A DNA stretch of 64,000 nt from Chrysomallon squamiferum (taxonomy: Eukaryota; Mollusca; Gastropoda; Neomphalida; Peltospiridae). The position numbers were made by a program, and so were the translations under genes. Shown here one piece after another: positions 13,132 to 29,197 of this stretch (within the stretch, counting starts at the first letter, position 1; the number at the start of each line of letters is the position of its first letter). The notes below the pieces were generated by a model. It saw nothing but the letters and a program-made list of their open reading frames with translations, did no database searches and had not been told where the DNA came from. Location of the stretch: NCBI GenBank assembly GCA_012295275.1, contig CM022671.1, positions 14,800,456-14,864,455 on the forward strand, written 5' to 3'.

Positions 13132-13895
13132 TGTCTTCTTGTTGTTGCTTTAATTACTCTGTTAGCAAAGCCATGATTTTTAATTAATGGAGTTTGATAT
13201 TCGAGATCTTCAAAAAGCGACGTCTGCCCGACTGCAAACAGGACGAGGGAAAACAAAGTTAAAGCTGAACGACTTATCACTCTCCCAGTGCCAATTCGTG
13301 TTGGCGCCGCTACAGGTTTTGTCACCCGGATGACAAATCATGACGTCACACTAAGCACGCACAAATAAATATGACCAGTAGCCTCAGTACTAAAATAATA
13401 AGCTTTAATCCAAGAGAATTCCTTAGAAGTTCTGTTTACCATTAATGCCAATATCATTATTAGTATTCCACAGCTAATGGCTTGTACACACTATTTTTAT
13501 TTGATACAGTCTAATAACGCACAACACTATTTAAATGCTACAGTTCTGACATCAATTTAATAACAGTTTTGGGCGATTTGAATTTATTTGGACAATATAA
13601 CATCATATTCAAGGCATTTTGTAGTCGTTGCAAAATAAATTTCTTTTCATTTGCCTTTTCCTCCTTAGTTTACAAAATAATCATAATAATCATAGCAAAT
13701 AAATAAATAAATAAATAAATAATACGATACCGTCGAACCCGCCTATGACAAAAATCATTTCATCGCAGACTGCTGTAGCGAAATTGCTTCGACCAACAGT
13801 CATATCCATAGTGGACTCCCACTTGTTCGTACTGGTGTCGTATCTCTCAACTGTAATTAAACGAGCTTAGTAAATAAATAATTATTATTATTATT

Positions 13896-13938
<43 letters not shown>

Positions 13939-13988
13939 CAGTAGTAGTAGTAACAGTAGTAATAAAACTTCAGTTAATTTAATAATAA

Positions 13989-14023
<35 letters not shown>

Positions 14024-14333
14024 TACGTTTGGACCGAAGAAGACAATATACTGCATTCAGTATAATAAATTAACAATAATTAATACTTTACAATAAATAT
14101 TTAGTTCATTATGAGAATCTGTGGACCTGTTCGAAGTCTGTTCATCCCACTGAATCCGCCAATGACGTAGACGTAGCCGGCGAAAGCAACAAATGCCGCG
14201 CCGCTTCGAAGAGTCGACAACGGTTGAATCAGCGTCCATTGATCGTTCGGCGGGTCGTACATCTCCACGGAATCCAAACAGTCCCGTCCATTGAAACCTC
14301 CACCCACATACAACTTTTCTGTGTATAAAAAAG

Positions 14334-14387
<54 letters not shown>

Positions 14388-14443
14388 TCTTTTTTAATAA
14401 CGTTAGAAGAAAATTTGGATGTTCCGTAATTTCGCTTTAAAGG

Positions 14444-14518
<75 letters not shown>

Positions 14519-16294
14519 ATGTATGTATGTATGTGTGTATGTATGTATGTATGCATCAGTGAGTTAACTTCTCTCAACTATACTGTACTGTGTTTCAGTA
14601 ATTTTGGACAACACTTTCGTTTTTATATAAAGATCTGAAGTGGTAAAATATTTTGAAAATAAAAACAAATGGAATGCGATTATGAGTGCTTTGAACATGT
14701 CATGCATACGAATATTTTCAATAACAGTTTATTGATTTACATTGAATACTTAATAATACATAATACACTGTCGATGATCAGCTTTATTTACCTGTTTTAT
14801 ATATGTGTGTAAATATTTATGAAGGATATAATAAATTATTAGTATTTTGATTTTGATATTTTATATATATAAAGACTAAAAGTAAAAATATTTAAATAAA
14901 ATATCGCAAAATGTAAAATGCGAACGTTAAGAATTATATTAGCTAGAAATTTTCTTTTACAACTATCAACAGATTTTTACATGTAGTTTTTTTTTTTTTT
15001 TTTTTTTTCTGGTCATAGTTACCATTTAAACCACATGCCCCGGCATCACTTCGAACTCGAAGCATTGGGCTTATCAAAATCCACTGGTTATCGGAGGGAT
15101 TGTACCGCTCGGCTGACGAGTGCCTCGTTTGCCCGTCGAATCCCCGCACGCATATATCAGACCTTTCAGCGTGGCTCCGCTCACGTAGCACCGCTTCGAA
15201 TGCATCGGCGCAATCTCCATCCACGCTTTCGAAACGCAGTCGAACTTCTTCACCGAGTTGAAGTACCTGGAAGGCGCCGAGTAGCCGCCGATGATAAAGA
15301 CGAACGTGTCGAGCGACACGACGGCGTGGTAGGCGATGTTCTCGTCCAGATGGTGCTGCGTGTTCCTGTACCAGCGGTCTGCCCGCGTGTCGTACGTCTC
15401 CATGACCCCGCAGACGCCGTCCACCGACCAGCCCCCTACCACGAATATCACCTCGTACGGCACCCGGGGTCGCAGCAAGGGGTTGGAGGGGCCTTGCAGC
15501 AGCGACACGTGCGACTGGTTGTTGATTTCGCACAGTTTGTAACCTTTCTTGATGAGCTGCTTGAATTCGGGGTTGTTGAAGGCATGGTCGTTTGACAGCA
15601 GGTACTGATCGAACGTTTTTTTCCCCACCAAGCCGAGGCGAACCGCGGAAAGGAGTCTAGTGAAATGACACTTTCTTGTGTCGCCTGAAAAATTTATCCA
15701 CTGCAAAGCGGCCAGACATGCATCATCTTCCGTTGGAACATTGAGATCATCGGATTTCAAAATCATACACAAATCATCCACTGACAGCTGCTGAAATTCT
15801 GAACTGCTGTCAACAATCTGAATAAAATGCTGCATTATAAAATCCCAAGCTTTAAAAAATAACCGAGGCAAACCCAAATACTGTGAAAATTTTAAAATGC
15901 CAATCGCGTTACCGGGTTGCAGATTCTGAATCAGATAGTCACTGCAATATTTAATGAGTCCCGTAATATGAAGTCGATCAGCGGTGAAAAGAAGAGACTC
16001 GACGTTGTCTGGGTTGATGTTGACTTTTCTTGTATACGAGTATCTGATAATTTCCGCCATGTCAGTCCCAGTGACTCCGGGAATTTCCACTTCGATTTGT
16101 TTAGATTCTTTAAAGCCGGAAGTAAACAGGCCCCGAAAATATGGACTGCAGCTCGCCAAAACAGCCCGGTGTGCATAAAGCTTACGTTTTTCATCGCATA
16201 TTTTTATTATAATATCACAGAAAAGGCCTTGTTCTCTCATACTGTTAAGCTGATTATGAAAGTCCTTAACAAGAGCTTCAATAGTTTCATCCAT
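12674..16294 (-). CDS. KLHL10: Kelch-like protein 10-like (BTB-BACK-Kelch), with one apparent frameshift
   Basis: Minus-strand exons: 15023-16294, 14127-14318, 13731-13850, 12674-12882. The start is ATG at 16294 (MDETIEALVKDF). The model gives about 597 residues, close to vertebrate KLHL10 (about 608). Residues about 20-130 are a BTB domain (LFCDIIIKI, HRAVLASCSPYFRGLF), about 135-235 BACK, and about 285-580 six kelch repeats with GG doublets (FVVGGW, FIIGGY, GGFNG, VIGGFSG, VIGGFDG). The C-terminus GLPNVREYTFYG is typical of KLHL10. In the family it is a CUL3 ubiquitin-ligase adaptor expressed in late male germ cells. The first exon breaks frame at a C4 run (15142-15145 on the plus strand). 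One more base would give the expected CGGFDG kelch motif, and the exon phase also demands exactly one more base. Exons are GC-rich compared with the introns. Confidence 0.87.
13341..13348. promoter_or_regulatory. Second palindromic CRE (TGACGTCA), inside a KLHL10-like intron
   Basis: A perfect CRE lies in the intron between the last two coding exons, in a patch of higher GC content (about 13200-13350). It is 16 bp upstream of a minus-strand ATG opening a 65-codon frame that I do not accept as a gene on present evidence. Confidence 0.35.
13885..14022. repeat. (TAG)n and (AAT)n microsatellites in a KLHL10-like intron
   Basis: GTA/TAG units run from about 13895 to 13950 and AAT units from about 13986 to 14022. 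A TTA block (14334-14387) and a TA run (14449-14510) lie in the next intron. Confidence 0.9.
14449..14510. repeat. (TA)n dinucleotide run
   Basis: About 30 uninterrupted TA units are followed by TATG units, in the first intron of the KLHL10-like gene. Confidence 0.95.
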
Positions 16295-16365
16295 TTCGTG
16301 AAATATTAGTCTACAAAACGTTCGATGATAAACATCTACCAACGTCATGATATATATGACTCGGG

Positions 16366-16373
16366 TGACGTCA
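16366..16373. promoter_or_regulatory. Palindromic CRE (TGACGTCA) upstream of the KLHL10-like gene
   Basis: A perfect 8-bp cAMP response element lies 72 bp before the chosen ATG at 16294. In mammals many post-meiotic male germ-cell genes carry CREs bound by CREM. That this site acts the same way here is inference. Its position also favours the ATG at 16294 over the in-frame ATG at 16411. Confidence 0.5.
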
Positions 16374-17730
16374 TTGTGTGCTCTAAGTATAACCGTCAAC
16401 ATAAATATCATGTTGTTTATTCGAGTTTTTGCATTAAAAATACAAACGAAATCAGAAAATCCGTTATGATTTCATCCCCAAATACTCTAAATCAAAAAGG
16501 ATCAGGTTATATTTTCCCATTGTTTTGGGTTATCTGGAAAGACTGAAAATACAGCCGACAAAACCCTTTTAATTATTATACAAATTTTTAAAACTTTATT
16601 ACAGGTTTTAATGTTTTATTGTTTTATTATTCATATACAGTTAGTTTTGTACATATGAATAATAAATTTGATAATATAAGATGTTAGTTCAGGTAAAATA
16701 CAACACAAAGATTTTCAGTTAATTCATATACTATTCTCCTCAGCTTAATTAATATATATGTAAGTAATTGAATGTGGTTAAAGAATAAATAAATTAAGTG
16801 ATTCTATGAAATTAAAATAATAATAATAATTTCAAATCGTGTAAGATTATTATTATGTCAAATTATAGGTCTGATTTCGAAATCTCTTTGAAGAATGCTT
16901 TATATATATGTATGTATAACTAGTTGATGTACAAAGCATTCCAATATTACAAATTGCAACAAAATATGTTTTTACACGACGATGGAAGAAAACTGTATTA
17001 CAGGCATCCTTATAATTATTTGAGAACTTTATAGTATCTGCTCTTGATTAGACTGCCAAAGTAATTATGATCATAACAGATTCTCGCAGAATCTCTCGCC
17101 ATTTTTCTAACTGTATTGATAACTAGATGGCCTCATTAACCTAATTTCATCTAATTTTGTTTTATTTTTCTCGTGACCGTGAATAACTGCTCCTAAATTA
17201 TGATATTAACACTATAATGATTATTTTTAAAAATTCGTAACCTTCAATAAATAAAACAATGATTTAGAGCTCAAATATATTTATGCCATTCATTTATAAA
17301 AAAAAAAATAATAAGGTCTTCATTTTTGTTTATGATGAAGATCTGTAAGCATTAAAGAACTAACACTGAAACTAGATCAACCCATTCAACACTCCGCCAT
17401 CGTCTTTCAAAACTTGAAAAGGGATCAAAACTTGGAAAGTGAGATCCCCGTCATTTGATAAAAGTCAACGTAATACCAGACAGTGACTCAGTGCAGGTGG
17501 ACCGGAAATAGATATCCGCCATTGTTAATTGTTTAGTGGGAGACAGTTGGGTTAATCCAGTCCCAGTCGCTGCCATGCTCTATAATGATCTTGGCAGACT
17601 TCAGTTACCAGGTTTCAGAACGCTTCAGTTTTGCACTGAAAAAAGGTATTTTACACACAAAGGTGTGGATCACAAGAACAATGCAAGGAATTAAGAATAG
17701 TAATCGTATACAAAGATTAAAAGGTCGTCC

Positions 17731-17774
17731 TTCTTCCTCTGATTATATTCCATCTGATTACCATCTGTTCCGAA

Positions 17775-17826
<52 letters not shown>

Positions 17827-17980
17827 TTGTAGAACTATTTTAACGGGAAAGAATTCAAAACACATGAAGATATTTAAACTAATCTCTTTTCATTCTTCCC
17901 CTCTACTCCTAAAGATTTTGTTGACGTGGCATGCAGAAGATTATTTATAAATGATCTGCAAGAAGTAATTAATAATAACA
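17731..17980 (+). pseudogene. Decayed mariner-type transposase C-terminus
   Basis: Residues SSSDYIPSDYHLFR match the mariner signature YSPDLAPSDYHLF around the third catalytic acidic residue. After an (ATT)n run (17776-17824), another frame reads FNGKEFKTHEDI, then FFPSTPKDFVDVACRRLF, matching the usual mariner tail (N-G-K-x-F, a gap, then FF...F...G/A...L). Stops and at least one frame change show it is dead. Inverted repeats were not found by eye. The call rests on short motifs. Confidence 0.5.
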
Positions 17981-19787
17981 GTACATACGACAGCGATTAT
18001 TAAACAGCATTAAAACATAAATTTTCATATTATTCGATAAATAAATAAATAAATAAATGTCTGTATTAGTCTCTCTCCTAACAACAATAGTTATAAAAAC
18101 TAATTCGGAAATAACTATGTAAACCTTCTCCCGCATATATCTGTATATGTGTATGTTTGTGTATATGTGTGCGTGTGTTTTAAAACCGATGAGAAAATGA
18201 TAACTCAAAAAAGCAATTCACTGCATTAAATTTAAAATAAGAAGTAAATATCCTTAATGACAAACTATTATTAATTAAAGTCATCAGGCAGAAACATTTT
18301 AATTTTGTAATCACCATCAGCTTGAACATCATCACAAACATTTGCCGGAAATCAAAACAAACAAAAAATAAAAAGAAAGACAAGAAAGAGAAAACAAAAC
18401 CCTAACACTAGAGCATTTTTCAACAACAGACGTCTGCAACCTTCTTCGACTTTAAACATTCTTTGTTTGTCATGTTTGAACTTCGCATCTTGCTTTTTGT
18501 GTACGTGACGATCTCTTCATGTTATAAATCAAAACTATCAAGTTAAATCAAATTTTACTTTCGAAACTGAATTCAAAACTATTAAATAAAATTACATTTT
18601 TTTAATATTGAAAATGAAATTAAAGACAGCCAGCTGTAAGCGTGTTTATAACTCGTACTTGCGATGTTTGACTGTCCGAAAAAAAACAAAAAAAACTTTG
18701 ATTATTTATTCTCGTTTTTGTACGTCATCAAGGTAAACTGCATTCACCTCGGAGGAAAAACAGGCAAATTACGTCGCTGAATTCGAGTGATAGAATGTCT
18801 TTCTTTCTTTCTTTCTTTTTTTTTTTTTTTTTTCTTTTTTTTTAATATTAGTCCTGAAATATCCGCTTCACGTACAAATAACATATTTGAGCATTCTCTT
18901 AATTAAATCCATTGCTTGAATTCTGAGGGACTCGCCTGCTTTTCAAAAGCCAGTTTACATGCCAATTTTCTTAAACGTCGCTGGCCAAACCTTGTTTGTT
19001 TGTTTGTGTTGGCTGCGAAACAACATAACGTCTGTTCTTGACTGTACATTTTTTGAAGTTTTCTTTTAAAAGATTTTCTGTGTGGATAATGTCCTAAGCG
19101 GTAGACGCCATTGTCAAACAAAGGTCATTTATAAAGATTTTGTCAAGAACGTTTTGCCGGAGACGATTTAGCGATATGGATGATTAAGGATCCCTTCCAG
19201 GTAGATACCACACATTGATTTCCAGTAGACTGCACAGAATTCTAGTCGTAAAGATTTCATTAGAAAACTTAAAACTGCAGATAATGATTTCTGATTTTTT
19301 ATACAGTTTGAGTATTTTTCATTTTTATTGAATTTTATATGTATTGATCGTTATTTTATTAAAAAATGTTTCTAAAATAATATTTCTGTATGCAAATCTT
19401 AAATAAATTTAAAAAAAAATACATTAATACTTTAAATAAATAAATAAAGGACGGGAAAAACCTATATTTGTACTAAAGATTTTCATCAACAGCTTTATAT
19501 TACTCATAACTGAATTTCTTTTGGATGTTTACTCAAAAACCGTCTTCATAATAATTTGTAAATCATCTAGTGAAAGTAAATTTTACTTAAAAGCTGTATC
19601 GGTATTAATAACTTGCCTGTCCCTCTCTCTGAAATAGAAGTCGTAGTAGCAGTAGTAATAATATATCAGCGTTGTTGTTGTTGATTTGTTATTTACTTAC
19701 TTACTTACTTACTTACTTATTTATAATTTTTCAGGTTATTTAATTTCAAAACGTGTAAAGATTATTTAAAAGTGAAAGTATCCTGTC

Positions 19788-24072
<4,285 letters not shown>

Positions 24073-24235
24073 AGTAAGAGAAGTGGACTGGTAACAGTAA
24101 AACACTGCACAACACACAGAATCAAACTGATGGAAAAATAGACTGTTTCTGTCTTATAAAAACACTTTTGTATAGTTGTTTCTTTCTTTGTGTTCACTTT
24201 TGTTTTTTCCGTTAACCTTCTAAATGTTTTAAGTT

Positions 24236-24266
<31 letters not shown>

Positions 24267-24727
24267 TTATCACTTTTTTAAATTACAGGTTTGAAAAATT
24301 GACTACAGAATTATTATTATTATTATTTTATTAATTATATTACAAACTGATGTCATCACTAAATGACTTTCACTACACAGAATGACTGAAGTGTTACTGC
24401 AGTCTAATGTTCATAGGTTACAATTGATTTTGTTTATAAATTTCTGTTATAGCATTTTTTTTTTAAACTATTAAAGACTTTTTTTTTTTTTTTTAAATTC
24501 TGAACCTATTTAACATTACATAATCATATTTATGTAAAGTGAAATAAATGCTACTTTACAAAAATAATCAATCATTCGTGCTATTTATTTATTTACTGGA
24601 TGACTGTGTTATTTTGAAAGAACATTCACTAACAAAGTTTCTTTCACATTTAATCTTGTAATAGAAACTTTCAGTCGGCTGTTTCCACACCACTTCGTTA
24701 ACATTATCAAAATAAATAGCATGTCAA

Positions 24728-24784
<57 letters not shown>

Positions 24785-25209
24785 TACTCTGTAACGTAGT
24801 GTAAACCGTTCATGGTTATTAAAAAAATCAATGCACACCCAGCGCATAGTTTAACCTTTAACCATATTGTAAATAGAAATATATATATATATATATATTT
24901 TTTTTTTTTACATTTTTTAAAAAGTCTTAATAAATCCAATCCCAAGCGACAGGAAAAATAACATAACGATGCGAGGTCATTGTAGGCATTCTCGTCAGTT
25001 GAAGCACGCCTTACATGTCTCCCATTAGTATTAATACGCGATCAACAACAACGATATCAACAGTAATGTGAAAAATATATTGTCTCTTGCGGTTATGTCT
25101 CGACAGTACAGGTAACATAGAATAATGGATTACGTGGCACATCTAGGACGAGTTTTGAACATTGAGACGGGTTCTCCAGGCGATACTTCATTAGCCAGTA
25201 AAGAAAGTG
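24073..25209. other. 3' UTR gap between the tail-to-tail PIF-like genes
   Basis: No coding sequence seen. It holds the facing polyadenylation signals near 24543 and 24589, TTTA units at about 24239-24270 and an (AAT)n block at 24731-24783. Confidence 0.7.
24543..24548 (+). promoter_or_regulatory. Polyadenylation signal of the plus PIF-like gene
   Basis: AATAAA 471 bp after the stop. On the other strand an AATAAA for the converging PIF-like gene sits at 24584-24589 (TTTATT on plus), so the two 3' ends may overlap. Confidence 0.45.
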
Positions 25210-26385
25210 TTAATTTGAACATCCCCGGAGTATCAGTAACTGAAATGGAATGAAACACAAGTTTAATTTATAAAATAGCTTTAAATATTCAGAAGAATAA
25301 CAAAGAATTTTAATTTTATTGCATTGTAGGTCATTTAGAACATTTTCAAACAATAACAATTTTTTAATCCTACTGAACTATTAGAGGTATCTCTGATACG
25401 TATATTATAATTTATGCACAGTTAAAGAAAAAAGTGTTTTAAGATGTGAAAATTGTTATTCTCGCTATAATTTATTTTATACTTGATTTTCTTTAGATAT
25501 ATAAAGACATTAAAAAATCAATGACGTCGAAATCAACGTAAAAAATTAATTATAAATTAAATTAAATTTAATAATAAAAAATAGATAGATAGATAGATAG
25601 ACAGAAAGATAAATAAACAAATAAGAAGAAATATCTTATTTTAAATTTATAAACTTATTTGTAAACATACTTCATCCATATATACACAAACGTTTTCTCC
25701 TGGTAAAGTCAGGGGACAGTCCGTTGTTTTAACATCACCTAAAGATGTTTTAATAAATAGAACAAATTAAATATAGAAATCTATCTCATAATTTAGATGT
25801 TTAGAAACATTTTAACTCAGATAAAGATAAAGTAACCGATGTCCTGGTAATGTTGATGAATGAAATACTGCTAGAACCACTCAATGATTTCTCTTAATAG
25901 TCTACTGATTTTTATTTAACGAAATAATTAAAACTATGTCTAGGCAATGTTTCCAGTTACCCATGTAACAACATTTTATTAATTTAGATTTTTAACTGAT
26001 ATATTTCACTGATTAAAAAATAATAATAATAAAATAAAATAACAACTGATCACGGATACTATTAAGTAAGCAATAATAACGACAAAATAAAAATTAATTA
26101 ATTATTTAATATCTAACCAACTAGCTAAAAATAAATAAATAAATAATAATAGTAAACAAAATCCACATGTATTTTAAACGGTAGAAATCGCGTATTTAGT
26201 AAAGAAATACAGTTTTGTCATAAGTAATGAATTATATTCGTGATCAAAAACCTGATGTAATAATAAATGAACAGTACCTGAAAACTGACTGGTACCAATA
26301 CAGACTTCACCATTGATAATAACTTCCAAATAGCCTCCATCATAGCGAACACTGACATCAATCCACCGGTTTTCACGCTGCAGTA

Positions 26386-26436
<51 letters not shown>

Positions 26437-27627
26437 TTTGGTAAATGGTTAAGTTTCTCAAAATTACGTTTAAAAACATAAAACACACGCAAATACAGAC
26501 ACATTTTGTTACAAATATTTTGAAAACAATATATTATAAATATACATGTATTAAATTAAAACAATAAATAAAACAAATACAAAAATTAACAGACAGACAG
26601 ACAAATAGACAGTTGGAAATTAGACAGATAGATACACCGATATAGATGACAGACACACAGATAGACAGATAAATTGACAGACAGACAGAAAGACAGATGG
26701 ATGGACGGATTGATAGATAGACAGATTAAAAAAACAACAACTGTAATTTATAATTAAGAAATGAAAAGAAAAACAAGTTCATTTTTACAGTCATAATAAA
26801 CTGAGACAGTTTTTAAAAAAAAAGAGTAAATATTATTTCCTACCTCACTGTTCACTTGACATTCTTCTCTGATCGTCGTTATATCGTTAGTCGTTCCAAA
26901 TTCCATCATGAAGATTCTCGTTCTCGGCCTGTACCCCAGCGCAATGGTGGGCGGGGTCCGCGTATCGGCGCACCCATTGTGCAGGAGAACTATTTCCCTG
27001 TCAGGATCCTCGTCCGTGCATTCTCTGAAGCTGAGGCTGATGCTAAATAAACTTCCGAGCGTGTTGCTCTTGAAAAATGGAACCGAAACCGACGAATCTT
27101 TAAACAAAGCACACTGACCATGTGACCCGGGCTCTGGTACAATTCTGACGCCATTTTCGTTTTTTCTGTTCAGCCAGTGGTTGTGCGATTCGTCGGCCAC
27201 GTATCTGTCAAATGTCATGTTGAGCATGACAATGCAAGGTTTTGTAATGGCTGAAAAATATATAATTTTATCAATCAGGTTTAAATGTCTTTTGTGGGAA
27301 TAACAAATAATAATATAAATTAATTTCAAATTATCATCAGAGAAAATTGTAAAATGATTTTATAATCTATTATTATTATTTGTTCTTAATAATAATTTGT
27401 ATATTGTTTTGCTAAATTTCCCGAATAGTATTTTACATTTAATTTTCGTAATTTCTCTGCGTTTTCAAAAGCTTTTTTTTAATTTTTTTTATATCCAGCT
27501 CGCTCAGCGAGGCAGAATTTACCCATTTTAATTCTTATCATTCTTTTCTACTATAACACTGTATTCATTTAAAAATTAAGAATTTTAACTTTAAAAAAAT
27601 CTTTAAAAAAAAAAAAAAAAAAAAGAA

Positions 27628-27673
<46 letters not shown>

Positions 27674-28003
27674 CAAACAAATATATAAAAACCCAGTTCC
27701 TGACACCAGTAAAGTTAGTTACTCACCAACACTTGGTGCACTGTTTCTGATGACTGGAAGCTTCTCTCCCCAGTCACATCTACACCGATCTTGATTCCAA
27801 ACCAACCCCAGGTAAATAGGCCAGTTACAGTCTTCAGTAGTCCAGCCTCGATCTGACAGCCGATCGTATCTGTGAAGTCAAATAATAAACAACAAGTCGT
27901 GTCTAATTTTAGACTGCTATAACGCGTAACAATAAGAAATATTAAAGTCATTTTAGAGTACTACATAAGAAACAAAAATTAAAGAAAAAGGAAAATAAAA
28001 TAG

Positions 28004-28048
<45 letters not shown>

Positions 28049-28508
28049 TATAGCAATATTCGTATTATTAAAATATAAAACAAAAACAAATTCATGAAAA
28101 TAAATTTGAATAATAAACCGTAGTAAACCGTCTCATCTGAAACTTACGATATTTTAATTTACTGTTTTTTGTTTTGTTTTATTTATTTGTTTGTTTTTTT
28201 TTTTTTTTTTTTTTAAATATATAACGATTTAGAAAATTACATTATTACTTTAATGTCTCAAATCCTAACGTCCGGCAATTCAGAAAATAACTTTAGCTTA
28301 CGATTAGCGAAAATTATGAAACTGATTCCAAAACTTTTAAATTTAAAAAAAAAAAAAAAAAGAAGATTTTCCAAAGATGAATAATTTATTCAGAATGTAA
28401 TGACGAATAAACGTACTTGGTCGGGTCGGGATTCGGACGGTGAAAACGACATTGTTCTTGAACAGACGTCGTCCCCGTCGGACTTGCTAAATAAGACGGA
28501 CGTTGTTC

Positions 28509-28544
<36 letters not shown>

Positions 28545-28920
28545 GTTCGCTTTGCTGCAGCTGGTTGTTTTGAAGCTGAACGTTCTGCGCCTGTAGGTGG
28601 GGCGGGTCGGAGGGACTGGACCACTGTGCTGACTCCCGAGCCTGGGGGAAAAACGACGACGGCGGCTCGGGAGGCGTCGGCACCTCCACGCAGTCGCAGA
28701 CGCTCTGGTCGTACAGCAGAGGAGGGGGGACACTCCCCGTCTAACCACTGGTGTCGCCAGCCGTTACGAGACAGAATCTGAAACGCGTTTTCTTGTGTGG
28801 GGTGCGCCCTCTTCACTCCACGCTCACACTCTGCACAGTACATAAATAAATAAATAAATAAATAATAATAATAACAATAATAAATTAATAATAATAATAA
28901 TAAAATAATAATAATAATAA

Positions 28921-28969
<49 letters not shown>

Positions 28970-29142
28970 TAATAATAATAATAATAGTAATAATAATAAA
29001 TTAATAATAATAGTAATAATAATAATAATAATAATAAATCAATTACTTCATATAACATTATAAAGATGTTGTTAAGTGTAATTGATGTTGATTAGAATAA
29101 ATAATAATTTTCTAATGAAACAATTAAATTTGTAATTTGTAA

Positions 29143-29197
<55 letters not shown>

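Larger units (their letters stand above)
16295..19787. other. Intergenic region between head-to-head genes
   Basis: The region separates the starts of the KLHL10-like gene (-) and the first PIF-like gene (+). It contains the CRE at 16366, a mariner-type transposase remnant at 17731-17980, (CTTT)n near 18790-18830 and (ACTT)n near 19690. An acceptor-like tttttcag at 19729-19736, 52 bp before the PIF-like ATG, suggests a non-coding first exon upstream. I see no other supported gene. Confidence 0.6.

Noticed and set aside
15035-15595. Long plus-strand frame opposite the KLHL10-like first exon
   Set aside because: It is antisense to a clearly conserved BTB-kelch exon; its openness follows from the GC-rich codons of the real gene.
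17440-17590. Minus-strand 41-codon frame starting MAATGTG
   Set aside because: Short, no splice partner or family; could be promoter sequence.
18903-19121. Minus-strand 72-codon frame
   Set aside because: Basic-rich, no recognised family and no matching splice partners; likely chance.
25120-25239. Alternative last exon frame of the minus PIF-like gene (TDTPGMFKL...)
   Set aside because: It needs a weaker donor; the phase-0 reading LLILRGC aligns with ISIARYC in the paralogue.
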